DNA of 64,000 nucleotides from JAZTZP01 sp045637525 (GCA_045637525.1 JAZTZP010000094.1:54620-118619), one strand, 5' to 3'; counted from the first letter of the stretch, positions 47,035-56,816 are shown. Numbers and translations: made by a program. Notes: generated from the letters alone by a model not told the origin.

Positions 47035-47577
47035 ATGGGGATTATTGATATTTTAATAATTGGTCTTGCACTTAGTATGGATGCTTTTGCGGTATGCTTA
47101 TCAAGTGCGGTAATATATCCCGGCATAGGAAAAGCTGAGAGCTTTTCCATGCCGGTTGCATTCGGGTTGTTTCAGGGAATAATGCCGGCACTCGGTTACT
47201 TCTTCGGCGGTCTTTTCGGAGGCGTAATCGAGAAATACGGGGGGATGGTTGCATTTGTTATTCTTGCGATTATTGGTGTGAATATGATAAAGGAAAGTGT
47301 ATTTTGTGAGGGCGAAGAGTGTTGTAAGAAGTTTACATTAACTGTGCTTTTGCTTCAGGCGGTATCTACCAGCATAGATGCTTTTGCAACAGGCGTGTCG
47401 TTTGCTGCTATGGGTACAAACATATTATATTCTTCGTTAATAATCGCGGCTATAACCTTCTTTATTTGTATTCCGGCGTTGATAATTGGTGCCGGTGTAG
47501 GGGAGAGATTGGGTAAATATGGCGGAATATGCGGCGGTGTGGTACTTATTTTAATAGGAGTAAAATCACTATTTTAA
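47035..47577 (+). CDS. mntP: Manganese efflux pump MntP
   Basis: A 180-residue protein with six transmembrane helices, the usual MntP size. The repeated motifs LSMDAFAVCLSSA (about 14-26) and TSIDAFATGVSFA carry the conserved Asp residues of both halves. It exports manganese. The ribosome binding site is AAGGAG, 12 bp after the aminopeptidase stop. Elsewhere mntP is often preceded by a yybP-ykoY manganese riboswitch, but there is no room for one here. Confidence 0.92.
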   Translation: MGIIDILIIGLALSMDAFAVCLSSAVIYPGIGKAESFSMPVAFGLFQGIMPALGYFFGGLFGGVIEKYGGMVAFVILAIIGVNMIKESVFCEGEECCKKFTLTVLLLQAVSTSIDAFATGVSFAAMGTNILYSSLIIAAITFFICIPALIIGAGVGERLGKYGGICGGVVLILIGVKSLF

Positions 47578-47596
47578 CAAAAGAGGTTTTTAACAT

Positions 47597-48520
47597 ATGG
47601 ATTCAGCATTTATAGTTTTAAAACAAGTCGGCGTTATGTTTATACTTATAATTTTAGGCGCATTATGTTTTAAAATTAACGTTATTACAAAAGAGGCAAA
47701 CAAGTATCTTTCGGATTTTATTTTAAAGATAATCTGCCCGGTACTTATTTTTATGGCGTATCAGTCGGAGTATAACAAAGAGCTTTTAAGCGGCCTTTTA
47801 ATGGCGCTTGTTCTTGCATTTGTAACATACATTGTACTTATTCCGTTTGCATCGGTGCTTGTGAGAAAAAAAGAGGGAAGAGAAACGGCAATTGAACGTT
47901 TTTCGGCGATATATTCAAATTGTGCATTTATGGGAATACCGCTTGTTCAGGGGATTTTCGGCGCAGAAGGTATTTTGTATATAACTGCGAGCATAACAGC
48001 GTTTAATGTACTTGCATGGACTCACGGCGTTATGATAATGAAGGAAGAGATAAGCTTTAAGGGGCTTATAAACGCAATAAAATCTCCAAGTATAATTGCT
48101 GTGTTTTTAGGATTTATATGTTATGTAACCGATATACGTCTCCCGGAAATGTTTGACAGCGCATTTCGTCATGTATCAAACGTAAATACACCGCTTGCAA
48201 TGATTGTTGCAGGTGCAACGATTGCACAGACGAACATTTTAAAAGCATTAAAAAAACCGCGTGTTTTATATATAGCATTGCTTAAGCTGATAATTTTCCC
48301 GGTGCTGATGACATTCATTTATATGATTTTTAAGCCGGCACCTACGGTATTGATAACAATTGCAATAGCAACAGCTTGCCCGACCGGGGCAACCGGTACG
48401 CTGTTTGCGGTATCATACAATAAGAATGCCGCGTACAGCTCAGAACTTTTTGCAATAACTACGGTGCTGAGCGCACTGACGCTTCCGTTGATTGTAATTC
48501 TTGCTACAGCTTTGGCATAG
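47597..48520 (+). CDS. AEC-family transporter
   Basis: A 307-residue membrane protein with about ten helices, including CAFMGIPLVQGIFG and a C-terminal ACPTGATGTLFA segment typical of the AEC family. Substrates in this family include malate, malonate and other small organic acids. It ends the aminopeptidase-mntP run, followed by a strong terminator. It is a distant paralogue of the AEC gene at 5247. Confidence 0.88.
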   Translation: MDSAFIVLKQVGVMFILIILGALCFKINVITKEANKYLSDFILKIICPVLIFMAYQSEYNKELLSGLLMALVLAFVTYIVLIPFASVLVRKKEGRETAIERFSAIYSNCAFMGIPLVQGIFGAEGILYITASITAFNVLAWTHGVMIMKEEISFKGLINAIKSPSIIAVFLGFICYVTDIRLPEMFDSAFRHVSNVNTPLAMIVAGATIAQTNILKALKKPRVLYIALLKLIIFPVLMTFIYMIFKPAPTVLITIAIATACPTGATGTLFAVSYNKNAAYSSELFAITTVLSALTLPLIVILATALA

Positions 48521-48559
48521 CAATGATTATTTTGTGATATAATTATTTGAAGTTATAAG

Positions 48560-48602
48560 AACCTCATAAACTGCGTTGTTAAGCAGTTTATGAGGTTTTT
48601 TA
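48560..48602 (+). terminator. Terminator after the AEC gene
   Basis: AACCTCATAAACTGC and GCAGTTTATGAGGTT form a perfect 15-bp stem with an 8-base loop followed by TTTTT. The following 180 bp up to the convergent regulator gene show nothing recognisable. Confidence 0.92.
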
Positions 48603-48783
48603 ATGAAATTCTGACAATAATGTGATAGTGATGCCATTTCATGACGTGCATTTTACGTTTCATATTTTACAACTTAAGCCTGAAAACGGCACGGGTATGC
48701 TGTTTGAAAAGGTTAGCTAAAAAATGTACGTATCCGGTGGCTAATGGGAATTTTGGCGAAAAAATTGCGGATAGGGTGATTTG

Positions 48784-49542
48784 TTATATTTTATAAATTG
48801 TATTCTGTTTCATGTACTCGGTAGGTGTAAGGGCTGTTTTTTGTTTGAAAAAACGGCAGAAGTGATAGGAATTTGTAAATCCGCAACGGTCGGAGATTGC
48901 GTTGATTTTTAAAGTGCCTTCACTTAATAATTGCTTTGCTTTTTGTATTCTTAAATCCAGAATAAACTGCTTTGGGGTGGTTTTTAATTGCTCTACAAAG
49001 AGGCGTCTTAAATATACTTCGCTTATTTTACATTCTTTCGCTAAAATTTCATTTGTGATATTTGGATTCTGATAGTTTTTTTCTATGTATTTAAGTGCAG
49101 GCATAATCGTATTGTCTGCTGTTATATAAGATGAAAGCCTGTGAAGCATATTATAAAATATGCTCATAATTTTTGTATGGTTTCCGTCGATAAGAAAAAG
49201 GGATTTAATTCGTTCAAAATCATTAATGAAGGCGTCGTTGTCCTGAATAGGCAGGAGCATAAACGTATTGCATAAAGTTCCGAGACATTTAAAGTTAATT
49301 ACCGGAAACACGCCTTTTTTATTTCCGTATAAGACATAGCTTTGTCCTTCCGGCAGAATAATTGCGTGTTTGTTGTCGGATACGTATTCTTTTCCGTTGT
49401 GAAGATATGTAATTTGTCCGTCTATGCAAAAGGATAATCCGTAGCAACGTCTGTTTGTTATTTCTTCAAACCGTCCTTTTGGAGAAGACACTGTTATAAC
49501 ATCGGTAATGCCTGTTATAATAATATTCTTTAATTTTTCCAT
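48784..49542 (-). CDS. AraC-family transcriptional regulator
   Basis: A 252-residue regulator with an N-terminal cupin-like sensing domain (about 20-95) and a C-terminal AraC double helix-turn-helix (about 150-248; ending CGFTNSYHFCRFFKQKTALT PTEY). It is divergent from the SDR-led cluster at 49719 and is its likely regulator, probably responding to a sugar such as rhamnose or a related acid. GGGTGA precedes the start. Confidence 0.88.
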   Translation of the reverse strand: MEKLKNIIITGITDVITVSSPKGRFEEITNRRCYGLSFCIDGQITYLHNGKEYVSDNKHAIILPEGQSYVLYGNKKGVFPVINFKCLGTLCNTFMLLPIQDNDAFINDFERIKSLFLIDGNHTKIMSIFYNMLHRLSSYITADNTIMPALKYIEKNYQNPNITNEILAKECKISEVYLRRLFVEQLKTTPKQFILDLRIQKAKQLLSEGTLKINAISDRCGFTNSYHFCRFFKQKTALTPTEYMKQNTIYKI

Positions 49543-49718
49543 AATAAAATCACCCGTAAAATTATCTTTTTTTTGATTATAACACTTTTAGTCAAAAAAA
49601 TCAAGCAAATTCGGATAAAAAGTATCAAAAACATCAAAGTATTATCGTTTTACCCATTGAAAAAAATAATATTTTGGTATATACTGTGTGTATAATAATA
49701 TTCAGGGATGTGATTTGA

Positions 49719-50480
49719 ATGAGTTTTACAGGAAAAACGGCAATTTCCACGGGTGCTGCTTCAGGTATGGGACTGTTGTTTGCACAGAACTTTGCAGAGC
49801 TTGGCGGAAATGTTGTTATGTGTGATGTCAACGAAGCGGTTTTAAATGAAAAGGTTGATGAAATTAATTCAAAAGGCAAGGGAAAGGCAATCGGTGTTAT
49901 TTGCGATGTAAGAGATTATGCGCAGGTATGTAATGCAAGAGATAAAGCGGTTGAGGCATTTGGCAGTATAGATATTATGGCGAACTTTGCCGGTGGTACT
50001 GCCGTGAGAATGCAGAAAGTGGACAGACAAATGTATCCTGAGTTTCCTGATGTTCCGATAGATGTATATGACTGGGGAATTGATGTGAATTTAAAAGGAC
50101 CTTTCTACTTTGCTCACGCAGTATTAAAGCAGATGCGGGAGCAAAAAAGCGGGCTAATAATAAATATTGGCTCAATAACCGGAAAAGAAGGCGATGGCTA
50201 TGGTATGGATTATCCGACATCTAAAGCCGGACTTATGCACGGACTTACAAAGTCGATAGCGCAGTACGGTGCGAAGTATAATATCAGATGCGTGTGCGTT
50301 TCTCCCGGACCTGTGCTTACAAGAGCAAATATGGCGAATATGAAGACGCTTCTCGGCAGAGCGGCGGAGCCTCAGGAAATAATTGATTTATGTTTGTTTA
50401 TAGCATCCGATAAAGGACAGTTTATAAATGGTGAAAACATAATGATTGATGGCGGAAGAAATGCTATGGGAAGGGGATAG
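49719..50480 (+). CDS. Short-chain dehydrogenase/reductase
   Basis: A 253-residue SDR. The cofactor motif is STGAASGMGLLFA near residue 10, with Asp in MCDVNE favouring NAD. The catalytic residues are Ser in NIGSITG, and Tyr/Lys in YPTSKAG (YxxxK). The C terminus is NGENIMIDGG. It probably oxidises a sugar or polyol in the cluster that also contains rhamnose isomerase. A weak GGGATGTG ribosome binding site precedes the ATG. Its stop lies 4 bp before the next start. Confidence 0.9.
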   Translation: MSFTGKTAISTGAASGMGLLFAQNFAELGGNVVMCDVNEAVLNEKVDEINSKGKGKAIGVICDVRDYAQVCNARDKAVEAFGSIDIMANFAGGTAVRMQKVDRQMYPEFPDVPIDVYDWGIDVNLKGPFYFAHAVLKQMREQKSGLIINIGSITGKEGDGYGMDYPTSKAGLMHGLTKSIAQYGAKYNIRCVCVSPGPVLTRANMANMKTLLGRAAEPQEIIDLCLFIASDKGQFINGENIMIDGGRNAMGRG

Positions 50481-50484
50481 ATTA

Positions 50485-51240
50485 ATGAAACCAACATTTT
50501 TGAAATTCGACAGGCCTATTCTTACAACAATGGTTCAGGCGGATAATCCCGGAAGAATAGAGGAGCTTATTGATAAATCCTTGCCGGAAGGTGCGGAGGC
50601 TTTCGGTATGCAGTTTTGCAGGATGAAGCCGGAATATCGTAATAAAGATACATATAAAAGACTCTTTTTATATGCAAAGGAAAAGCCGGTCTATGTAACA
50701 AACTATCGTTACGATAATAATGAAGGGAAGACAGATGATGAGCTTGCAGAGGGCTTAACAGAGCTTGCTGAATGCGGAGCAACTCTTTGCGATGTAATGG
50801 GCGATTTGTTTGACAGACAGCCCGATGAGGTTGCTGTAAATGAGGATGCAATAAAAAAACAGATGGAGCTTATTGATAAACTTCATGAAAAAGGCGCAGA
50901 GGTATTGATGTCTTCACATGTACTTAAGTTTACTCCTGCCGAAAGAGTGCTTGAAATAGCTCTGGAGCATCAAAGACGTGGGGCGGATATATGTAAAATT
51001 GTTACAGGTGCCGAAACAATGGAAGAACAGATTGAAAACTTAAGAATTGTTAATATGTTAAAAGAAAATCTTGAAGTCCCGTTTTTGTTTCTGGCAGGAG
51101 GTGAATGCCGCATTTTAAGAAGAATAGGCGGAGAATTGGGATGCTGTATGTATTTATGCGTTTACGAATACGATGAGCTTGCAACATCATCTCAACCTCT
51201 TCTGAAGAATATTAAAGCAATTCGTGATAATATGTATTAA
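50485..51240 (+). CDS. Type I 3-dehydroquinase-like aldolase protein
   Basis: A 251-residue TIM-barrel protein resembling type I 3-dehydroquinate dehydratase (AroD). The Schiff-base Lys is retained in ADICKIVT and the His in SSHVLKF. The usual ElRxD strand that binds substrate is replaced by GAEAFGMQF, so classical shikimate activity is doubtful. It follows the SDR gene by 4 bp with AAGGGGA upstream. In this cluster it more likely dehydrates or cleaves a sugar-acid. The assignment to the fold is good, the reaction unknown. Confidence 0.7.
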   Translation: MKPTFLKFDRPILTTMVQADNPGRIEELIDKSLPEGAEAFGMQFCRMKPEYRNKDTYKRLFLYAKEKPVYVTNYRYDNNEGKTDDELAEGLTELAECGATLCDVMGDLFDRQPDEVAVNEDAIKKQMELIDKLHEKGAEVLMSSHVLKFTPAERVLEIALEHQRRGADICKIVTGAETMEEQIENLRIVNMLKENLEVPFLFLAGGECRILRRIGGELGCCMYLCVYEYDELATSSQPLLKNIKAIRDNMY

Positions 51241-51281
51241 GATTATACAGGAAATAACGAGTAAAAAAGGAGATAAAAAAT

Positions 51282-52265
51282 ATGAAAGCGATACTTGTAA
51301 ACGACGACAGGAGTTTAAGATGGGACGAGGTGCCAAACCCGGTTATAAAATCCGAGGAGGTTTTGGTTGAAATTCATGCGGCGGCACTTAACCGTGCTGA
51401 TTTGATGCAAAGAGAAGGCGATTATCCGCCACCACCGGGATGCCCTGAATGGATGGGACTTGAAATTGCGGGCGTAATTATAGAAATGGGTGATGAGGCA
51501 AAGTCAAAGTCGGGGTGGAAAATTGGCGATAAGGTTTGCGCACTTCTTGGTGGCGGCGGATATGCAGAGTATGTTGCCGTAAAGTATGATATGCTTATGC
51601 CGGTTCCGGAGAACTGCTCGATGGTTGAGGCTGCGGCGATACCTGAAGCATTTGCAACTGCATATCTTAACTTATTTATGGAGGGAAACATAAAGCCGGG
51701 TAACACTCTTTTAATGAATGCCGGCGCATCGGGTCTGGCAAGTGTGATTATACCGATGGCGAAGGCTTTTGGTGTAAGAGTTATTACAACGGTTTTAAGT
51801 GATGAAATTGCGGATTCAATCAAGCATTTAAATGCTGATGTTGTTGTAAATACATCCAAAGAAAACATTGCAGATGTTTTAAAACAACAGCTTGAAGAAG
51901 GGCATAGCGTGGACGTTGCTATTGACTGTTTAGGCGGTGAGGTTATGGGTAAGTGTATTCACTATCTTACTCATGGTGCAAGATGGATAATGATTGCGGC
52001 GTTAGCCGGTCAGAAAACCGAAATTGACCTGAAAAACATCTATGTAAGAAATGTAAGAATAATCGGAAGTACACTGCGTTCGAGAACTCCGGAAGTAAAG
52101 GCACAGATTTTAGCAAAGCTTGTTGAAGAAGTATTCCCGAAGATTGAAACGGGCGAGGTTAAGCCGACAATTCATGCTATACTTCCGATAACAGAAGCAG
52201 AGGCTGCTCATGATATTTTATATCAGGGAAAGAATGTTGGAAAAGTTGTTTTAACAGTAAAATAA
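51282..52265 (+). CDS. MDR-family quinone oxidoreductase-like protein
   Basis: A 327-residue medium-chain dehydrogenase/reductase of the NADPH:quinone oxidoreductase (PIG3/QorA) group. It has AAALNRADLMQREGDYPPPP near the N terminus, the nucleotide-binding region MNAGASGLASVIIPMAKAFG and GKVVLTVK at the end. No structural zinc cysteines are present. AAGGAGA precedes the ATG. It ends the SDR-AroD-MDR run at a terminator. Confidence 0.9.
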   Translation: MKAILVNDDRSLRWDEVPNPVIKSEEVLVEIHAAALNRADLMQREGDYPPPPGCPEWMGLEIAGVIIEMGDEAKSKSGWKIGDKVCALLGGGGYAEYVAVKYDMLMPVPENCSMVEAAAIPEAFATAYLNLFMEGNIKPGNTLLMNAGASGLASVIIPMAKAFGVRVITTVLSDEIADSIKHLNADVVVNTSKENIADVLKQQLEEGHSVDVAIDCLGGEVMGKCIHYLTHGARWIMIAALAGQKTEIDLKNIYVRNVRIIGSTLRSRTPEVKAQILAKLVEEVFPKIETGEVKPTIHAILPITEAEAAHDILYQGKNVGKVVLTVK

Positions 52266-52274
52266 TTAAAGTTT

Positions 52275-52315
52275 AAGACGCATTTAAAACGTTTTTTGTT
52301 TTGAGTGCGTCTTTT
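52275..52315 (+). terminator. Terminator after the MDR gene
   Basis: AAGACGCA pairs with TGCGTCTT, with further pairing of TTTAAAAC inside, followed by TTT. It separates the SDR-led genes from the rhamnose genes. Confidence 0.75.
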
Positions 52316-52422
52316 TGAATGGAAACTCAGGTCCTGTTTTTTTCAAATGAAGTTCTTTATTTTTATTTTAAGCTGTGTTATACTAAAGGTGAGGAAAATT
52401 GCGTAAAGGGGGCGAAAATGCA

Positions 52423-52734
52423 ATGATTAAAGGTTTTAAGATGAAGCTGTATCCCGGAATGGAAGCTGAATATGAAAAGAGACATAATTTGCTCTGGCCG
52501 GAAATGAAAGATATGATTCATGAGTATGGCGGAAAAAATTATTCCATATTTCTTGACAAAGAAACTCTTACTCTTTTCGGCTACATAGAGCTTGAAGATG
52601 AAGCAAAGTGGGATGAGAGCGCCAATACCGAAATATGCAGAAAATGGTGGGATTATATGGCAGATATTATGGAAACAAATCCGGATAACAGTCCGGTATC
52701 GGTTGATTTGGAGCCGGTATTTCATTTAGATTGA
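52423..52734 (+). CDS. rhaM: L-rhamnose mutarotase
   Basis: A 103-residue protein of the rhamnose mutarotase (RhaM/RhaU) family, the usual size. It has MKLYPGMEAEYEKRH with the catalytic His, NYSIFLD and FGYIELED, and the conserved RKWWDYMADIM. It interconverts alpha- and beta-L-rhamnose and feeds rhamnose isomerase, encoded 18 bp downstream. The start at 52423 has AAAGGGGGCG upstream. A TATACT element at 52379-52384 may be the -10 of its promoter. Confidence 0.93.
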   Translation: MIKGFKMKLYPGMEAEYEKRHNLLWPEMKDMIHEYGGKNYSIFLDKETLTLFGYIELEDEAKWDESANTEICRKWWDYMADIMETNPDNSPVSVDLEPVFHLD

Positions 52735-52752
52735 TTTTAAGGAGGCAAAAAA

Positions 52753-53997
52753 ATGAGTTACAAAGAGGCTAAAGAATTTTATGCGAAAATCGGAGTTGAT
52801 ACTGATGCAGTGATTGAAAAATTAAAGACTGTTCCGGTATCGCTCCATTGCTGGCAGGGAGACGATGTTACGGGATTTGACCATGACGGGCCACTGACCG
52901 GTGGTATTCAGACTACGGGTAATTATCCCGGAAAAGCTTCAACGCCTGAGGAGCTTATGGCAGATATTGATAAGGCGATAAGCCTTATGCCCGGAAAGAA
53001 AAAGCTTAATCTTCATGCTTGCTATGCAATTTTTGAGGATGGAGAGTGGGCTGACCGTGATAAGCTCGAGCCAAAGCATTTTGCAAAATGGGTAACGTTT
53101 GCAAAGGAAAGAGGAATGGGAATAGACTTTAACCCGACTTTCTTCTCACATCCGAAGGTAAAAGACGGACTTACATTATCAAGCCCTGATGAAGAAACAA
53201 GAAAGTTCTGGATAGAGCATGGAAAAGCGTGCATCAGAATTTCGGAATATTTTGCAAAAGAAACAGGGATACCATGTGTAATGAACATATGGATAGGCGA
53301 CGGATTTAAAGATATTCCGGCAGACAGATTAGGACCGAGAATGAGATACAAGGACTCGATAGATCAGATTTTATCGGAGCCTTACGACAGAGAGCTTGTA
53401 AAGCCTTGTGTTGAGTCGAAGGTGTTTGGTATCGGAGTTGAAGCATACACGGCAGGCTCGGCGGAATTTACTCTTAGCTATTCGGCGATGAAAGAGGGGT
53501 GTCTGCCGCTTATGGATAACGGACATTATCATCCGACAGAGGTGGTTTCCGATAAAATTCCGGCACTTTTATGCTTCTATCCCGAAATTGCGCTTCATAT
53601 AACAAGAGGTATACGCTGGGACAGCGACCATGCAGTTTTGTTCGATGATGAAACGAGAGAGATGGCAAAGGAAATTGTAAGATGCGAGGCCTTAGACAGA
53701 GTTTACATGGCACTTGATTTCTTTGATGCAAGTATAAACAGAATATCGGCATGGGTCGTAGGCTTCAGAAGCTGGCAAAAGGCACTTTTATATGCAATGT
53801 GCATACCAAACAAAAGGCTTGCCGAATTGCAGGATGAAAATAAGCTGACAGAGCTTATGGTTATGCAGGAGGAAATTAAAACATATCCTTTTGGCGAAGT
53901 ATGGAATGAATACTGCAGAAGCTGCGGAACAGACGGCAGCGCTGAATGGTTTAATGAAGTAAAGAGATATGAGGAAGAAGTTTTACTGAAAAGATAA
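52753..53997 (+). CDS. rhaA: L-rhamnose isomerase
   Basis: A 414-residue enzyme of the RhaA family, converting L-rhamnose to L-rhamnulose with manganese. It has LHCWQGDDVTGFD near residue 32, NLHACYAIF, DFNPTFFSH, NIWIGDG, and metal-binding segments including MDNGHYHPTE and RWDSDHAVL. Length matches the family. AAGGAGG precedes the ATG. No rhamnulose kinase or rhamnulose-phosphate aldolase is in the window, so the pathway must be completed elsewhere. Confidence 0.95.
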   Translation: MSYKEAKEFYAKIGVDTDAVIEKLKTVPVSLHCWQGDDVTGFDHDGPLTGGIQTTGNYPGKASTPEELMADIDKAISLMPGKKKLNLHACYAIFEDGEWADRDKLEPKHFAKWVTFAKERGMGIDFNPTFFSHPKVKDGLTLSSPDEETRKFWIEHGKACIRISEYFAKETGIPCVMNIWIGDGFKDIPADRLGPRMRYKDSIDQILSEPYDRELVKPCVESKVFGIGVEAYTAGSAEFTLSYSAMKEGCLPLMDNGHYHPTEVVSDKIPALLCFYPEIALHITRGIRWDSDHAVLFDDETREMAKEIVRCEALDRVYMALDFFDASINRISAWVVGFRSWQKALLYAMCIPNKRLAELQDENKLTELMVMQEEIKTYPFGEVWNEYCRSCGTDGSAEWFNEVKRYEEEVLLKR

Positions 53998-54000
53998 TTA

Positions 54001-54044
54001 AAACACACAGGCAATCTAAAAAAGGATTGCTTGTGTGTTTTTTT
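54001..54044 (+). terminator. Terminator after rhaA
   Basis: AAACACACAGGCAATC pairs with GATTGCTTGTGTGTTT (one imperfect position) around a 7-8-base loop and is followed by a T run. Confidence 0.9.
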
Positions 54045-54069
54045 GTAAGCAACGCTACAAATTTACCAC

Positions 54070-54400
54070 GTTTTTGAATGAGTTAATAAATTGTAAATTA
54101 TAGTTTATCTGCGATAAAGTAGTAGGAGTTGGGTGAGGCTTTGCAAGCCTCCCTTGCCTAACACCCCAGGGTGGCTTCTCTTGACGAAGTCAATTCACCT
54201 TCAGGGAGGGGGACCGCTTGCGGTGGGGGGATATTAATTTTTCTATGTTTTTACTATATATCCCTCCGTCACAGCTTACGCTGTGCCACCTCCCTTTAGG
54301 CAAGGGAGGCTTTAGCAAAGCGTACCGAATGCAGACTGTAAACAGGCCGCTAAACTATAATTTATAATTTTCTTCATAAAAATTAACACATTCAAAAACT
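54070..54400. repeat. Palindromic MITE-like element
   Basis: A non-coding insertion with imperfect inverted ends: 54070-54107 (GTTTTTGAATGAG ... AAATTATAGTTTA) and 54347-54400 read in reverse. Inside, a perfect 15-bp inverted repeat (54147-54161 with 54296-54310) encloses several small hairpins, such as GAGGCTT/AAGCCTC at 54135-54151, ACCGC/GCGGT and CACAGC/GCTGTG. No transposase is encoded. It fills the gap between rhaA and the next gene. The same end sequence occurs near 42928, 63762 and 19395. Confidence 0.75.
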
Positions 54401-54422
54401 GTGATAAATTCACCCAACACTA

Positions 54423-54451
54423 TTGATTTTTTTGGAAATTTATGATACAAT
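54423..54451 (+). promoter_or_regulatory. Promoter of the stalk-domain protein gene
   Basis: TTGATT and TACAAT with a 17-bp spacer lie about 45 bp before the start codon, just outside the palindromic element. Confidence 0.7.
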
Positions 54452-54495
54452 AATTATAATAAGGCAGTAATGCTGCAGAGAAAGGAATGATTAGT

Positions 54496-56808
54496 ATGAA
54501 AAAAGTATTGAGTTTTGTTATTGCATTTGTAATTTCGGCAACAACGGTGTTTGCGGATGGTGCCGGAGATGCTCTTATGAAGGTTTTTGCTGACTTTTCA
54601 AAAGTAACCTCGGGCGAGGGTGAGTATAGTATGAGTATTGAGGTAAATGAACCTCTTGAAGTATTGAATACAATTCCGTTGCCTGATGAAGATGTTGATA
54701 TTGACTTAAGTCTTATTGCAGAAAGCCTTATCAGTGCTTCCACACATATGTCATATGTATATTCGGTATCGGATGATTTTAAGAAATTGTCTATGGAGGC
54801 AACTGTAAGTGCTGATACTCCGATTAAGTTCAGCGACAGTTTTTCTATGAGTGCATATGCTAAAATCGGGATGTGGGTTGAATATGATTTTACAGATGCT
54901 TCTAAGCCTGTTTACAGGATAGTATACAAGCTACCGTTTTATAAAAGATATGTTGGTATAGATATGTCGGGGTATTTTGCTGAGCATCCTGATGAAATTC
55001 CCGAAATCAATGCTGATGTGATAAAGAAAATGCAGGATACGGTTTTAGATGCGCTCGCTTCCTCGGCAGAAATTACAAAGAAGAACCGAAATTATACAGT
55101 TAAGTTAGATGATAGCGGGTTTAAAAAATATATTATGAGTGCGCTTGATGCATCGGAAGAATTGATGATGTCATATGTTAAGGATGATACTGTTTCTGAA
55201 GCTTATGATGAAATGATAGCTGCTGTACAGGACTTTTTTGATAAAACTACCGTGTTGGGAGAAGACGGCATGGTGTTTGATATAAAAGTAAATTCTAAGG
55301 GGTTTATTGAAACTGAAAATGTCAGCGCACATATAAAACTTAATGTTTTTGATATTTTGGAGGCGTATTCAAAAAGTACTGAAGGTCTTACAAGAGAAAA
55401 TGCTGAAGTTGATCTTACCTTAAAAGCTAATTATACGTTCAAAAATCATAATAAATCCGTAAATTCTGATTTCCCTGAAATAACTGAAGAAAATTCGAAT
55501 ATTATGAAAGATTTCGGCGGTAGTCAATTGGGATATAACAGTGAACATAAATATTTTAAAATAGAAGGAACACCGATATTTGAAAATGACGAAGTTTATT
55601 ATCCATTCGAAATGATTGCACAAAAATGCGGATATGAGATAGTCAGAGAGGATAATAAAATCATCGTAAATACCAATAATGAAACGATAGGTTCTGTTAT
55701 TTTTGATACGGACAGCAATTCAGTAAACGTAAACAATGAAGAATATCAGACAGACGGTCTTTTTGCAATTGAGAGAAATGGTGCACTTTATTTTTCGGGC
55801 TCTGTTTTGCATTATGTGAATATTGATATATACAGCGGAAACTATGATGTAAAAACAAATACATTCAGTTTCAACTGTGAGGTATATCTGCCTGAAATAA
55901 CGCAGGGTGAAGAAGAAACATATATTGAAGAATATAAATATGTTCCTGACACTTTGTACTTTGATTTCTATATTGACAGAATGCCGGAGTTGTATAACGG
56001 TGAATATTACATGCCTGTATATGAATTCGTTAGAGCTCTTTTTGATGGTGAATTTACTTTTGGTGAAGGAGTGATTACATATACTGCGGCAGAGGAGAAT
56101 GTATTCGGAATTAAAGAATTTTATGCAAAAACAGATGATGCGTATATAATGATAAACGGTGAGCCGGTTATGCTTTCAAATCCTGTAATTTCGGTCGATG
56201 GAGTAATACAGATTCCGGTAAGTTTTAATGAGTATTTTGGACTCAATATGAGTTTCTTTACAAATTATTTTGCCGGAGGAGCATGTGAGACTTGCTTTAA
56301 TATGCAGATTCCAAATCCTGAATATAAAGAAGAAGACCAAGATGACCAATATCAACCAGAGCATTTTTATTATTACATTTTCTCTGATAAAGCGCTGTAT
56401 ATGAATAATCAGATGCTTTATATCCCGGTGTATGATATGCTTGAAGAGATATATGAATATGACGGAGAATTTGTTTTCGGTGATGATTGGATGGAATTTA
56501 CCGTGCCGGAGAATAACAAAACAAAAATTCCGATGACAAAAATATCGGTAAAAGCAGGCGATAACTTTGTTACTGTTGATGATAAAGAGATCAGCTTATC
56601 TGATCCTGTAGTTTTGATAGATGATGTACTGAGAGTTCCTGTAAGTTTTGTAAGCGAACTCGGGCTTGAACTCGTTTATGTGAGTTTCTATTCAACCGGC
56701 GGTACAAGTTTTGATCTGAAACTGAATAATCCTGACTATAAAATGAGCGACTATGAAGAGCAAAGTCTGACTGTTGAAAATAACTGGTTCTATAAATTGT
56801 TTGGATAA
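54496..56808 (+). CDS. Secreted protein with copper-amine-oxidase-N-like stalk domains
   Basis: A 770-residue exported protein. The ATG at 54496 has AAAGGA 9 bp upstream; an in-frame ATG at 54487 is too close. After the signal peptide (about 1-20, ending VFA) comes a region of about 320 residues of alternating helices and strands. Three stalk-type repeats of the copper-amine-oxidase-N kind follow (for example EVYYPFEMIAQKCGYEIV, then two longer units around VSVDGVIQIPVSFNEYFGL and VLIDDVLRVPVSFVSELGL). Such domains bind cell walls or act as spacers. No catalytic residues are recognised. It is a single-gene unit with its own promoter. Confidence 0.7.
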   Translation: MKKVLSFVIAFVISATTVFADGAGDALMKVFADFSKVTSGEGEYSMSIEVNEPLEVLNTIPLPDEDVDIDLSLIAESLISASTHMSYVYSVSDDFKKLSMEATVSADTPIKFSDSFSMSAYAKIGMWVEYDFTDASKPVYRIVYKLPFYKRYVGIDMSGYFAEHPDEIPEINADVIKKMQDTVLDALASSAEITKKNRNYTVKLDDSGFKKYIMSALDASEELMMSYVKDDTVSEAYDEMIAAVQDFFDKTTVLGEDGMVFDIKVNSKGFIETENVSAHIKLNVFDILEAYSKSTEGLTRENAEVDLTLKANYTFKNHNKSVNSDFPEITEENSNIMKDFGGSQLGYNSEHKYFKIEGTPIFENDEVYYPFEMIAQKCGYEIVREDNKIIVNTNNETIGSVIFDTDSNSVNVNNEEYQTDGLFAIERNGALYFSGSVLHYVNIDIYSGNYDVKTNTFSFNCEVYLPEITQGEEETYIEEYKYVPDTLYFDFYIDRMPELYNGEYYMPVYEFVRALFDGEFTFGEGVITYTAAEENVFGIKEFYAKTDDAYIMINGEPVMLSNPVISVDGVIQIPVSFNEYFGLNMSFFTNYFAGGACETCFNMQIPNPEYKEEDQDDQYQPEHFYYYIFSDKALYMNNQMLYIPVYDMLEEIYEYDGEFVFGDDWMEFTVPENNKTKIPMTKISVKAGDNFVTVDDKEISLSDPVVLIDDVLRVPVSFVSELGLELVYVSFYSTGGTSFDLKLNNPDYKMSDYEEQSLTVENNWFYKLFG

Positions 56809-56816
56809 ATATTTTT

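Noticed and set aside
48603..48783. Open stretch with weak coding appearance between the AEC and AraC genes
   Set aside because: No start with a ribosome binding site and no recognisable protein similarity.
54070..54400. Insertion sequence with a transposase
   Set aside because: Inverted ends are present but no reading frame of useful length lies between them; classed as a non-autonomous repeat.
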